Assembly: GCF_008042275.1 (NCBI RefSeq)
Contig: NZ_RDBK01000011.1
Coordinates: forward strand, 18,247-82,246
Length of the DNA stretch: 64,000 nucleotides
Direction: 5' to 3'
Source of the DNA: Streptomyces sp. OR43
Lineage (GTDB): Bacteria; Actinomycetota; Actinomycetes; Streptomycetales; Streptomycetaceae
Below, in pieces: positions 44,050-51,825 of the stretch. Made by a program: the position numbers and the translations under genes. Position 1 is the first letter of the stretch. Each line of letters opens with the position of its first letter. The notes below the pieces were generated by a model that was given only the letters and a program-made list of their open reading frames with translations, was not told where the DNA came from and searched no databases.

Positions 44050-46287
44050 TCAGCGCAGCGCCTCGGGCAGCTCCTCCCGGTGGATGATGCCGAGACGCTG
44101 GGTGGCCCGGGTCAGCGCCACGTACAGGTCACTCGTCCCGAACAGGACGGGCTCGACGACCAGCACATGGTCGAACTCCAGGCCCTTCGCCTGCCGCGGG
44201 TCGAGCAGTACGACCGGGTGCGTGAGATCGGGTTCGGTGCCCGCGGTGACTCCGGTCAGGAGAGCGCTGATCTCCTCGTGGAGCGCCCGCGGCGCGATCA
44301 CCGCGAGGCGCCCCTCCTCGGGCGTCAGCTCCAGGACCGCCCGGGCGACCGCGCCCGCCAGGTCGTCTCCTGAGTCCCGGAGCCACGGCGGCTCACCCGT
44401 GGACCGCACCGAAGCGGGGGGTGTGAACGACGGGTCGTGGGCGCACAGCACCCGGGCGGCCAGCTCCATGATCTCGGCGGGCGTACGGTAGTTGACCTTC
44501 AGCGCGACGTGCTCGAAGCGGTCACCGACGTACGGCCCGAGGATCTTCTCCCACGAGCCGACGCCCGCTTCCTCCGAGGTCTGCGCGGGGTCGCCGACCA
44601 GGGTCATCGAGCGGGTCGGCGAGCGGCGCATCAGCAGGCGCCAGGTCATCGGCGACAGCTCCTGGGCCTCGTCGACGATGATGTGCCCGAACGCCCAGGT
44701 GCGGTCGGCGGCGGCACGCTCGGCCGCACTGCGGTGATCGGCCTCCTCCTGGCGCTCCGCCATCCGCTCCGCGTCGATGATGTCGTGGGCCGCGAGGACC
44801 TCGGACTCCTCGTCCTCGAACTCGAACGACTCCGAGCCCCGCGACAGCTCCAGAACGCCCTGCGCGTAGGCGATCCGCTCCTGGCGCTCGGCCTCCGCGG
44901 CCGCCCGCTCGGCACTGTCGTCGGCCCCGAGGAGCTCCGCGGCCTCGTCGAGCAGCGGAACGTCGGCAGGGGTCCACCGCGCACCGCCGGGCGCACGCCG
45001 GATCGCCTCGGCGTCCTCGGCGGGTACGTGGACGGGGTCGGCCAGATACTCCGTCAGGAACGCCTCCGGGGTCAGCGGCGGCCAGAGTTCGTCGATGGCG
45101 CTGTGCACCGCACCGCTGACGGCGACGGCCTTGCCGAGCTGGGCGATGTCGTCGGGGCCGAGGAAGTTGGGCCCGCCGTACGGATCGGCCCCGATGCGCT
45201 CCGTGAGCTGGGCGGTAAGGGCGTCGATGATCCGGAACGCGAAGTGCGGGCGGGCGAGGTTGTGCGGCAGCAGTGTGTCGCGGGCCGCCTGCCGGGCCTC
45301 GTAGGCGATCTCCCAGTCGAGGATCAGGTCCCCGTCGTCGTGGGCGATGACCATCGCGGCACCGGGCTCGGGCAGCAACTGCCGGTCGCGCACGGCCATG
45401 GCGAGAGCCTCCGCCATCGGCTCACCGCCCTTGACCGCGGCGGCGCGGGGGGTGTCCGTGCCGTCGGCGTGGACCCCGGGAAACAGCTCGGCCTGCGTGG
45501 CGAGCAGCACCCCGGTCTCGCCGAGCGCGGGCAGCACCTCACCGATGTAGCTCAGGAACGCCGGGTTGGGGCCCACGATCAGGACGGCGCGCTTGGCGAG
45601 CAGTTCACGGTGCTCGAACAGCAGGAACGCCGCCCGGTGCAGCGCCACCGCTGTCTTTCCGGTACCGGGGCCGCCCTCGACGACGAGCACCCCGCGGTGC
45701 GGTGCGCGGATGATGCGGTCCTGCTCCGCCTGGATGGTCCGCACGATGTCGCCCATGCGGCCGGTGCGGGCGGAGTTCACGGCGGCCAGCAGCACGGTGT
45801 CACCGCTCGGGTCCTCGAACCCGGTGCGCTGCCGGTCCCCGACATCGAGGAGCTCGTCGTGCAGCTCGGTGACGTCGCGGCCCTCGGTGGTGATGTGTCT
45901 GCGCCGGCGCAGCCCCATGGGGGTGTGCCCGGTGGCGAGGTAGAAGGGGCGGGCGACCGGCGCGCGCCAGTCGATGAGGAGCGGCGTGTGTGCGGTGTCG
46001 TCCTCGCGGATTCCGATGCGGCCGATATGGTGCGCGGTGCCGTCGGAGAGGTCGATACGGCCGAAACACAGCGAGCCGTCCACCGCGTTCAGGGCCGCCA
46101 GCAGCCCGGATCGTTCGGCGACGAGCACATCACGCTCGAGACGGGCCTGCAGCCCGGTGCCCACCGGCGTCAGCGCGTCCTCGACGTGCTGGGCGGCGAC
46201 TCCGCGCACCGCGTCGACGCGGTCGTAGAGCCGGTCGATGAATTCCTGCTCCTTCTGCAATTCGGCGCTTTCCCGAGTTGACAACAT
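44050..46287 (-). CDS. helD: HelD-type superfamily 1 helicase-like protein, RNA polymerase interactor
   Basis: 745 aa from ATG at 46287 behind CAGGGAGC. The N-terminal helical arm (STRESAELQKEQEFIDRLYD) that enters the secondary channel of RNA polymerase in HelD is present. Walker A is GGPGTGKTAVALHRA; the helicase motifs IIVDEAQELSPMTWRLLMRR and VGDPAQTSEEAG and motif III-VI regions (NYRTPAEIMELA, VALTRATQRLGII) follow. An acidic insert rich in Glu/Ala near 500-570 (SFEFEDEESEV) is typical of actinobacterial forms. These proteins release stalled polymerase and, in some species, protect against rifamycins. The 5' leader is unusually structured. Confidence 0.9.
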   Translation of the reverse strand: MLSTRESAELQKEQEFIDRLYDRVDAVRGVAAQHVEDALTPVGTGLQARLERDVLVAERSGLLAALNAVDGSLCFGRIDLSDGTAHHIGRIGIREDDTAHTPLLIDWRAPVARPFYLATGHTPMGLRRRRHITTEGRDVTELHDELLDVGDRQRTGFEDPSGDTVLLAAVNSARTGRMGDIVRTIQAEQDRIIRAPHRGVLVVEGGPGTGKTAVALHRAAFLLFEHRELLAKRAVLIVGPNPAFLSYIGEVLPALGETGVLLATQAELFPGVHADGTDTPRAAAVKGGEPMAEALAMAVRDRQLLPEPGAAMVIAHDDGDLILDWEIAYEARQAARDTLLPHNLARPHFAFRIIDALTAQLTERIGADPYGGPNFLGPDDIAQLGKAVAVSGAVHSAIDELWPPLTPEAFLTEYLADPVHVPAEDAEAIRRAPGGARWTPADVPLLDEAAELLGADDSAERAAAEAERQERIAYAQGVLELSRGSESFEFEDEESEVLAAHDIIDAERMAERQEEADHRSAAERAAADRTWAFGHIIVDEAQELSPMTWRLLMRRSPTRSMTLVGDPAQTSEEAGVGSWEKILGPYVGDRFEHVALKVNYRTPAEIMELAARVLCAHDPSFTPPASVRSTGEPPWLRDSGDDLAGAVARAVLELTPEEGRLAVIAPRALHEEISALLTGVTAGTEPDLTHPVVLLDPRQAKGLEFDHVLVVEPVLFGTSDLYVALTRATQRLGIIHREELPEALR

Positions 46288-46305
46288 TGCTCCCTGACGG
46301 ATATG

Positions 46306-46359
46306 GTGTTTCTTAGTGGCCCCCCGTGCGGGGCCTTTTCTGTGGGCGCACAGAAACAC
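46306..46359. promoter_or_regulatory. Structured leader upstream of helD with nested inverted repeats
   Basis: GTGTTTCT (46306-46313) pairs with AGAAACAC (46352-46359). Inside are a hairpin GGCCCC-ccgtgc-GGGGCC, followed on the plus strand by TTTTCT, and a small TGTG-ggcg-CACA-like stem. On the helD (minus) strand this forms a multi-stem leader ending 19 bp before the ATG. It is not the rifamycin-associated element as I know it. Confidence 0.35.
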
Positions 46360-46374
46360 TCAATATACTCGGGA

Positions 46375-46408
46375 AAATCCCCGGTCCGCAATTGCGGACC
46401 GGGGATTT
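46375..46408. terminator. Perfect 34-bp palindrome, probable bidirectional terminator
   Basis: AAATCCCCGGTCCGCAA and its exact complement lie back to back with no loop bases. It is 39 bp downstream of the stop of the truncated peptidoglycan-binding gene and upstream of the helD leader, with A/T-rich ends suited to termination on both strands. Confidence 0.7.
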
Positions 46409-46447
46409 CTTGTTGCCGCGGGTCGTGCGCCGCCCTTTTCGGTGGGG

Positions 46448-46719
46448 TCAGTCCCACTGGTCCTGGTTGATGAAGCGGCTGAAGCCTCGCCAGGAGTTGG
46501 GTCCCATGACGCCGTCGATGGGGCCGGTGTAGCCGTGTGCTGCCGAGAGTCGTTGTACCGCGGCCCAGGTGTTGGTTCCGGGGACTCCGTCGAGGGGTCC
46601 GGTGTAGCCCCAGTTCCGCATGTTCAGCTGGAGTGCGGTGTAGGTGCGGGGGCCGGGAACGCCGTCGATCGGTCCGGTGTATCCGGACTGGATCCGCAGC
46701 CAGTTCTGCGTCCGCTGCC
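46448..46719 (-). pseudogene. 5'-truncated peptidoglycan-binding-domain protein
   Basis: The last ~90 codons encode three repeats of a short peptidoglycan-binding-like motif: GYTGPIDGVPGPRTYTAL, GYTGPLDGVPGTNTWAAV and GYTGPIDGVMGPNSWRGF. The coding similarity stops exactly where the left arm of the 123-bp inverted repeat begins (46720). No signal peptide or start codon belongs to it; the longer open frame to 46978 runs through the inverted repeat and unrelated DNA. A secreted cell-wall-binding protein was probably cut by the rearrangement. Confidence 0.75.
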
Positions 46720-46842
46720 GCCGTGTGCCCGGTCGTGGACGTACGGGATGGTGGCCGCGTAGATCGTTGCCGTACCCGCGTACGGACGCCCAGGAAGCCG
46801 CAGATTGCGTCGCGATCCGTGGCGCACCCAGACCAGCGCTCC
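46720..46842 (-). repeat. Left arm of a perfect 123-bp inverted repeat
   Basis: These 123 bp are the exact reverse complement of 47138-47260. The right arm is inside the HTH gene and codes there for the segment around RHGSRRNLRLPGRPYAGTAT; this left arm is a displaced inverted copy. No base differs between the arms, so the duplication is recent. Arms are 295 bp apart. Confidence 0.95.
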
Positions 46843-46894
46843 TCAGCCATGCCCGGACCCCGACTGGCAACCCGTCCCCGGCCCGTTCCAGGAG

Positions 46895-48004
46895 GTGTCC
46901 ACGACCGCCGCCCGGCATGCGCAGCCCCGGGTGTGGTTGCGTGCCGTGGTGTGGCTGGTGAAGGAGGCCGGGCTTCATCCGAAGGCGGGCGAGGCGACGT
47001 TACGCGTCGCACGGGACCTGGCCGGGCGGATGGACTACACCGCGGGGACCGTGCTGTACGACCTCGACGGCACCGCTGCCCGCTGCGCCCTGTCGAGGGC
47101 GACGGTCAAGCGCCATGTCGGGTACCTGCGGGAGCTGGGAGCGCTGGTCTGGGTGCGCCACGGATCGCGACGCAATCTGCGGCTTCCTGGGCGTCCGTAC
47201 GCGGGTACGGCAACGATCTACGCGGCCACCATCCCGTACGTCCACGACCGGGCACACGGCCATCGCATCGATGGTCAGGGGTTCCGGGCCCGGGTCGTCG
47301 GGGTGCCGGTGCCGGCCGAACGGGCCTCGGCGGCGGGCGGTTCCGGCCGCCGGGTGCGTGAGCCCCAATCTCTCGCCGCCCGCCCCCGCACACCCGTAGT
47401 CGAGGTAGACGGGAAGCTTGAAGACACCCCGCGCAGGCGCGCGAGGCCGCGAACCGCCTCCCGTCCCGGGAACTCGACGCCGAGAAGCCCGCTCCAGGTC
47501 GCCGCCGACATCCGGACCGCCGCTCGGGTCCGGCCGCGTGTCCCCTGGACCCAAGGCGAAGGGCTGCGCCGACTCGCATACGCATTGCGGCCGTTGATCG
47601 ACCAGGGCCTCGACGCCCACGACATCGCCGCCGAGTTGACCTCCTGGTGGGTCGACTGGCGCCCGGCGCGCCCTGCCGCGTACATCGCCGCGCAGCTCCG
47701 TAACCGCACCGCTGCCGCTCCGCGCGAGGACCTCCCCGGCGAACCGGCCCACCCGCACGCCGCCGGGCCCACCGGGAATGCCGCATGGCAGGAGTGGCTC
47801 CGGCAGCGAGCCGCCGCCACGGAGCTCCGCGAACCGCAGCGCACCGACGACGACCGCCGCCACGCCCGCCTCTACGGCTGGGACCGCTGGGCGGAGATCG
47901 CCGACCACTACGCCACGGACCCCGACGATGCCCTCGATCTCTACGGCACCCGGCTGTGCTGCTACGCGATCAAGCGCTCCTCGGAGGATCGGGGAGGCCG
48001 GTGA
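46895..48004 (+). CDS. Plasmid-type helix-turn-helix protein of Streptomyces
   Basis: About 369 aa if read from GTG at 46895. The N-terminal ~130 residues carry a winged HTH (TLRVARDLAGRMDYTAGTVL, then RCALSRATVKRHVGYLRELG). A basic, Arg/Pro-rich middle and a helical C terminus (GLRRLAYALRPLIDQGLDAHDIAAEL, SWWVDWRPARPAAYIAAQL) match a family common on Streptomyces plasmids and integrative elements; exact function unknown. The start is odd: a perfect AGGAGGTG (46890-46897) lies 3-5 nt before ACG (46901), where an ATG would give TAARHAQPRVWL. The in-frame GTG overlaps that ribosome site. The gene contains the right arm of the 123-bp inverted repeat. It may be expressed from a non-standard start or be a decaying gene. 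Confidence 0.7.
   Translation: MSTTAARHAQPRVWLRAVVWLVKEAGLHPKAGEATLRVARDLAGRMDYTAGTVLYDLDGTAARCALSRATVKRHVGYLRELGALVWVRHGSRRNLRLPGRPYAGTATIYAATIPYVHDRAHGHRIDGQGFRARVVGVPVPAERASAAGGSGRRVREPQSLAARPRTPVVEVDGKLEDTPRRRARPRTASRPGNSTPRSPLQVAADIRTAARVRPRVPWTQGEGLRRLAYALRPLIDQGLDAHDIAAELTSWWVDWRPARPAAYIAAQLRNRTAAAPREDLPGEPAHPHAAGPTGNAAWQEWLRQRAAATELREPQRTDDDRRHARLYGWDRWAEIADHYATDPDDALDLYGTRLCCYAIKRSSEDRGGR
47138..47260 (+). repeat. Right arm of the 123-bp inverted repeat, inside the HTH gene
   Basis: Exact reverse complement of 46720-46842. The coding frame of the HTH protein runs through it without a break, so this is the original copy and the left arm the duplicate. Confidence 0.95.
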
Positions 48005-48132
48005 GACCACGGCCGTCTGGCGCTTCTCGTCGATCTTCATTCCCGGAGAGGGCCGGTCCTCGCGGCCCGCACCCACGGGCGGTCCTTGCTGAACGTCATT
48101 CCCATGAGGCGGGCGGGTTCCTGCCTCGATCC

Positions 48133-49008
48133 CTAGGCGGAACCGCTTCCGGTGGCGGCGTGATGGAGGAAGGCGGATGCGAGAGCGGTCAGGCCGCCCG
48201 TGCGCCAGACGATGGCGTAGTCGAAGGTACAACCGGCGGCGATCGGTACGCAGACCAGGCCGGGGCGTGGGTAGAGCTGCTCGGTCTGGGCGCCGACGAC
48301 GGCCACGCCGTGGCCGGAGGTGACGTAGGCGAGCATCTCCTGGAAACCGGGCAGCCGGGTGATCGTGGGCGCCGGCCGGGTGAGTGGCAGGTGGTGGTCG
48401 ATCCAGTAGCCGGGAAGGTTCTGGGCGAACAGGAAGGTCTCCTGAGTCAGGTCCTCGGGGGTCACCTCATCACGTCCGGCCAGATGGTGGTCGACGGGGA
48501 CGGCGAGCAGCGCGGCTTCGGACAGCAGCACGGGCCCGACGGTGAGATCCGGTTCGGCGACGGGCAGCGGCAGGACCGACAGGTCGACTTCGGCGCGGCG
48601 CAGTGGCCCGTAGAGGTCGTCCAGTGCGGTCTCGCGGATGGTGACCCGGCAGCCCGGCGTTCCGGCGTGGAAGGCGTCGACCAACGGCAGGACGCGGCGG
48701 GCGAGGGCGGCGGACATGTAGCCGAGGTGGAGCTCACCTGTGGTGCCGTGGCCGGTGGCCATCGCTCGCGCGATCGCCGTCTGGATCTGTGCGTAGGCCG
48801 GACCGAGCTCGTCCAGGAGCTGTCGGCCGAGCGGGGTCAGCTCCACCCGGCGCGTGGTTCTGGCGAACAGTGGGGCCCCGAAACGGCGTTCGAGCTTCTT
48901 GACCGTCTGGCTGACCGAGGCAGGCGCGACCCGCAGCCGCTCCGCGGTGCGGGTGAAATGCAGTTCCTGAGCCAAAGCCAGGAAGACCTCGATGTCCTGC
49001 CGTTCCAT
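48133..49008 (-). CDS. LysR-family transcriptional regulator
   Basis: 291 aa from ATG at 49008 (MERQDIEVFLALAQELHF), the usual start for the family; the frame is open 30 codons further upstream without a site. N-terminal HTH includes FTRTAERLRVAPASVSQTVKKLERRFG and LFARTTRRVELTPLGRQLL. The effector domain follows (GELHLGYMSAALARRVLPL, ARDEVTPEDL-like loop, FQEMLAYVTSGHGVAVVG). It is divergent from the FMN-type oxidoreductase and DHFR-family pair, 109 bp away, which are its likely targets. Confidence 0.92.
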   Translation of the reverse strand: MERQDIEVFLALAQELHFTRTAERLRVAPASVSQTVKKLERRFGAPLFARTTRRVELTPLGRQLLDELGPAYAQIQTAIARAMATGHGTTGELHLGYMSAALARRVLPLVDAFHAGTPGCRVTIRETALDDLYGPLRRAEVDLSVLPLPVAEPDLTVGPVLLSEAALLAVPVDHHLAGRDEVTPEDLTQETFLFAQNLPGYWIDHHLPLTRPAPTITRLPGFQEMLAYVTSGHGVAVVGAQTEQLYPRPGLVCVPIAAGCTFDYAIVWRTGGLTALASAFLHHAATGSGSA

Positions 49009-49117
49009 CGCCTCATTGTTCACCCCGGCTGAAGGATTGTTGGCGAATCCACCGTTGGTGGCGAGGCCGCCGGCGTTCCAGGATTGCCCTGACGTCACAC
49101 GAACCGGAGGACTGACG

Positions 49118-49606
49118 ATGTGGGAATCGGTACCGCGGCTGCTGGCTCAGCATCGCTACCTCGTCCTCGGCACCGCTGACCGCGAGGGTCGGCCATGGGT
49201 CAGCCCGGTGTTCTTCGCCGCCGACGGGCACCACCGGGTTCTGTGGGTGTCCTCGCCGGACAGCCGGCATTCACGGAATATCGCAGCACGTCCGGAGGTG
49301 GCGATCACCGTCTTCGACACGGCTGCGCCCGTCGGCGGGGCGGAGGCGATCTACCTGGAGGCGACTGCGGGGCCGGCTGCCGACGACGCCCGCGCGGCGG
49401 ACCTCGCCTCACTCAACGCCCGTCTGCCGGCCGGCCACCAGCTGGTGCCGGAGGACCTCGCACCGGCCGGGCCGTTGCTGGTCTACCAGGCGGCGGTCTC
49501 CAGGCATTTCGTGCTCATCCGTGGAGGCGATGACCGCTTCGACAACGTCACCGACGCCCGGCTCGCGGTGTTTCCACCCGAGGCCGACCCCGACCACACC
49601 ACGTGA
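49118..49606 (+). CDS. Pyridoxamine 5'-phosphate oxidase-like (FMN/F420-binding) protein
   Basis: 162 aa from ATG at 49118, behind CCGGAGGA. It shows the split-barrel flavin-binding pattern: LLAQHRYLVLGTADREGRPWVSPVFFAAD, VLWVSSPDSRHSRNI, and EVAITVFDT. The cofactor may be FMN or F420; substrate unknown. It is followed after 9 bp by the DHFR-family gene and is divergent from the LysR regulator, so it belongs to a two-gene LysR-controlled unit. Confidence 0.85.
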   Translation: MWESVPRLLAQHRYLVLGTADREGRPWVSPVFFAADGHHRVLWVSSPDSRHSRNIAARPEVAITVFDTAAPVGGAEAIYLEATAGPAADDARAADLASLNARLPAGHQLVPEDLAPAGPLLVYQAAVSRHFVLIRGGDDRFDNVTDARLAVFPPEADPDHTT

Positions 49607-49615
49607 AGGAAACCC

Positions 49616-50173
49616 ATGGCCAAGCTCATCTACTCGATGATCACCTCGCTCGACGGGTACGCCGAGGCGGCGGACGGAAACCTCGGTACTGGGGCGGAGG
49701 ATCCGGAGGTGCACACCTTCGTCAACGACGTCTTCCGTCCCGTCGGCACGTACCTCTACGGCCGACGGATGTACGAGACGATGGTCTACTGGGAGACCGC
49801 GCACACCGAGGCCGGGCTGCCGCCGCACATCCTGCAATACGCCCGCGACTGGCAGGCCGCCGAGAAGGTCGTGTACTCCACGACGTTGGAGTCGGTGTCC
49901 AGCACGAGGACCAGGATCGAGCGGACCTTCGACCCGGATGCGGTGCGCAGGCTCAAGGCCGAGGCCGATCACGACCTGACCGTGGACGGTCCGAACCTCG
50001 CGGCCCAGGCGATCGCGGCCGGCCTGGTGGACGAGTACCACCTGTTCATCACGACGAGCGTGGTCGGCGGCGGCAAGCGGTTCTTTCCCGACGGTGTGCG
50101 CCTCGAACTCGAACTGGTCGAGGAACGTGCCTTCGACAGCGGACTGATCTACGCGCGCTACCGGACCCGCTGA
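49616..50173 (+). CDS. Dihydrofolate reductase-family (RibD C-terminal-like) protein
   Basis: 185 aa from ATG at 49616 behind GAAGGAAA. Typical features are KLIYSMITSLDGYAEAADG at the start, YLYGRRMYETMVYW, and LTVDGPNLAAQAIAAGLVDEYHLFITTSVVGGGKRFF. These proteins share the DHFR fold of the riboflavin reductase RibD but usually lack a proven substrate. Second gene of the putative LysR-controlled pair. A paralogue lies at 62129-62749. Confidence 0.88.
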   Translation: MAKLIYSMITSLDGYAEAADGNLGTGAEDPEVHTFVNDVFRPVGTYLYGRRMYETMVYWETAHTEAGLPPHILQYARDWQAAEKVVYSTTLESVSSTRTRIERTFDPDAVRRLKAEADHDLTVDGPNLAAQAIAAGLVDEYHLFITTSVVGGGKRFFPDGVRLELELVEERAFDSGLIYARYRTR

Positions 50174-50331
50174 GCCGGGCCGGGTGAGGCAGCGCCCGTA
50201 GGCCGCTGTCCGGCGGCCGGGTTCGCAGGACTGCGAGCCGGGGGATGGCGGGAGGGAGGAGGAAGGGGCAGCGTGCGCCCGCCAACAGCCCGTGGGAAAA
50301 GCTTGGTTGTGAAGGCATTATCTTCTCCGGC

Positions 50332-51225
50332 ATGGATCACCAGGGAGAGTTTCGCCGGGCAGCGCTGGAGTCGGGCATCCCGGACGACGAGATCAGCAGA
50401 TTCTGCGAGCACCTTCGTCTGTCGATCGGATTGTCCGTGGGCGGTGGCTTGCCGGTGGTCGGGCGGTTCGGCGGGCTGCCCCGGCTGACTGTGGGTATGC
50501 AATGGCCGTCCGCCGGGGACATTCCGTTGCCGTTGCTCCTTTCCGTCGACTGCGGTGCGCTGCCGAGAGTCGACGGCTTCGACCTGCCGGCGGACGGGAC
50601 GCTGCACTTCTTCGTGCATCAGGAGAGGGACCACGAGGACGGTTCCGGGAGATACGCGCGCGTCGTGTACGTACCGGACGGCGCCGAGACCACGATCGCG
50701 GAAGCCCCCGGTCCCGAGTGCGTCCACGAGCAGCTCGACGTCAGCGCCGAGCTCAGAGCCGAACTGCCCCTCTGGCTCCAGGAGGGCGACGAGGACGAGG
50801 GGTGGCACGAGTTCTGGGAGGATCTCGAGTGGGAGGACATGTCGCCCTTCCAGCAGAGGTTGTTCCGCTTCATGGAGCATGACCTGCCGCATCTGGCCGA
50901 ACTCCGGGCTTTGGCCCACGGCCTCTGGTCGTCCGACGCCTTCGCCTTCATCGGCGGGTATGCCGATGACGGGGTGATCAGCAGCATTGCGGAGCAGACC
51001 CTCGCGGGACGTGAGAAGGCGGGCGAGATCCCCGCCATACCGGTCGCGCGATGGCCCTCCCACCTGGAGGAGGAGCAGCACCGGCTCACGAGCGAATGGA
51101 TATCGCTCGCCGGTGAAGCCCGGGGCTACGAGGAGTACCACACGTCCTTCGTGATCCGCCACGACGACTTGGCCGCTGCTCGGGTGGACAAGGCACTGGC
51201 CGTGACCGACTTCAGGACCCCATGA
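50332..51225 (+). CDS. DUF1963 (YwqG-like) protein
   Basis: 297 aa from ATG at 50332 (MDHQGEFRRAALESG); the upstream in-frame extension is rejected as it does not look like protein. It contains GRFGGLPRLTVGMQWP, a LPLLLSVDCGALP block, THLHFFV-like 'TLHFFVHQERD' and FAFIGGYADDG, which identify DUF1963. Highly acidic in the middle (EGDEDEGWHEFWEDLEWEDM). Function unknown; the family is sometimes found near toxin-immunity genes. It appears to be monocistronic, with weak ribosome-site signal. Confidence 0.8.
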   Translation: MDHQGEFRRAALESGIPDDEISRFCEHLRLSIGLSVGGGLPVVGRFGGLPRLTVGMQWPSAGDIPLPLLLSVDCGALPRVDGFDLPADGTLHFFVHQERDHEDGSGRYARVVYVPDGAETTIAEAPGPECVHEQLDVSAELRAELPLWLQEGDEDEGWHEFWEDLEWEDMSPFQQRLFRFMEHDLPHLAELRALAHGLWSSDAFAFIGGYADDGVISSIAEQTLAGREKAGEIPAIPVARWPSHLEEEQHRLTSEWISLAGEARGYEEYHTSFVIRHDDLAAARVDKALAVTDFRTP

Positions 51226-51440
51226 CCAGGTTCGGCCCCACCTGGGAGCGGAGACCTCCGGACTCCCCGCACCACCCTGCCGCCACGGAAGCTCGGGGGC
51301 ACGCGATCAACTCGCCCTGTGCCGCCCGATGAGCCGCCGTTGATGTCGGCTGTCAGCCACGCGCCGCCATAACCGTCGCGGGCGCGGTCGTGGCCTCCGC
51401 CTCCTCCGGCCGGGGCCCCTGCCCCGGCCGAGAACGTGAG
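51226..51440. other. Gene-free stretch upstream of the candidate small RNA
   Basis: No convincing coding region, repeat or RNA gene is visible in these 215 bp between the DUF1963 stop and the -10-like TATAGT at 51442. The open frames across it are short and without family similarity. Confidence 0.5.
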
Positions 51441-51452
51441 CTATAGTTGATC

Positions 51453-51605
51453 TTGAAGGCGCGGGCCGCTCCGGCGGTGCGGTTGCCTGTGCGTTGGTCG
51501 TCCAAGGAAAGACGCCCCGCTTCCCGCGGGGAAATGCAGGTGCAAGGCCTGCCCAGCGCTCTTCGTGAAGCCCCGTTCCCGCCGCTGCGGTAACGGGGCT
51601 TTCCC
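51453..51605 (+). ncRNA. Candidate structured small RNA, ~150 nt
   Basis: TATAGT (51442-51447) could be a -10 box, placing a start near 51453. The ~150-nt transcript would have a hairpin CCCCGC-ttccc-GCGGGG (51515-51531), a small GCAGG...CCTGC stem (51536-51553) and a strong final hairpin AAGCCCCGTT...AACGGGGCTT with an inner CCGC/GCGG stem (51568-51601), followed by TT. No open frame here looks coding. The order of stems with a terminal GC hairpin fits a free-standing bacterial sRNA. No recognised Rfam family can be assigned by eye; a structured 5' leader of the gene at 51826 is a less likely alternative because of the terminator. Confidence 0.4.
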
Positions 51606-51825
51606 ATGGGCCGGCGGCCCATGCCCGACGTCGGCGGGCGTGCCGAACGGTGCTCCGGTGCTCCTGTCCGCTCCGCGAAGCGCGGCGGTATCCCGACACG
51701 TCATTGCGGGGGCCGGGCTACGTCGGCGTCCCGCGATCGGCCCCGAACCGGAACATCAGGCTCCTCGGCTGGAGCACGCGTCCTAACCTGTGAAGCGTCA
51801 TCCGGGGCGGCGAGAGGATCCATGC

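Noticed and set aside
44437..46281. 614-codon plus-strand open frame opposite helD
   Set aside because: helD on the minus strand has all SF1 helicase motifs; the opposite frame has none.
46314..46340. Rifamycin-associated element upstream of helD
   Set aside because: The GGCCCC/GGGGCC hairpin does not match the element as I know it; only a generic structured leader is claimed.
46448..46978. 176-codon minus-strand gene including the peptidoglycan-binding repeats
   Set aside because: Only the part left of 46720 looks like the family; the remainder is inverted-repeat DNA and upstream sequence of the HTH gene, so it is better described as a truncated gene.
46720..47260. Insertion sequence or MITE with 123-bp terminal inverted repeats
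   Set aside because: The interval is coding sequence of the HTH gene, contains no transposase, and no flanking target-site duplication is visible.
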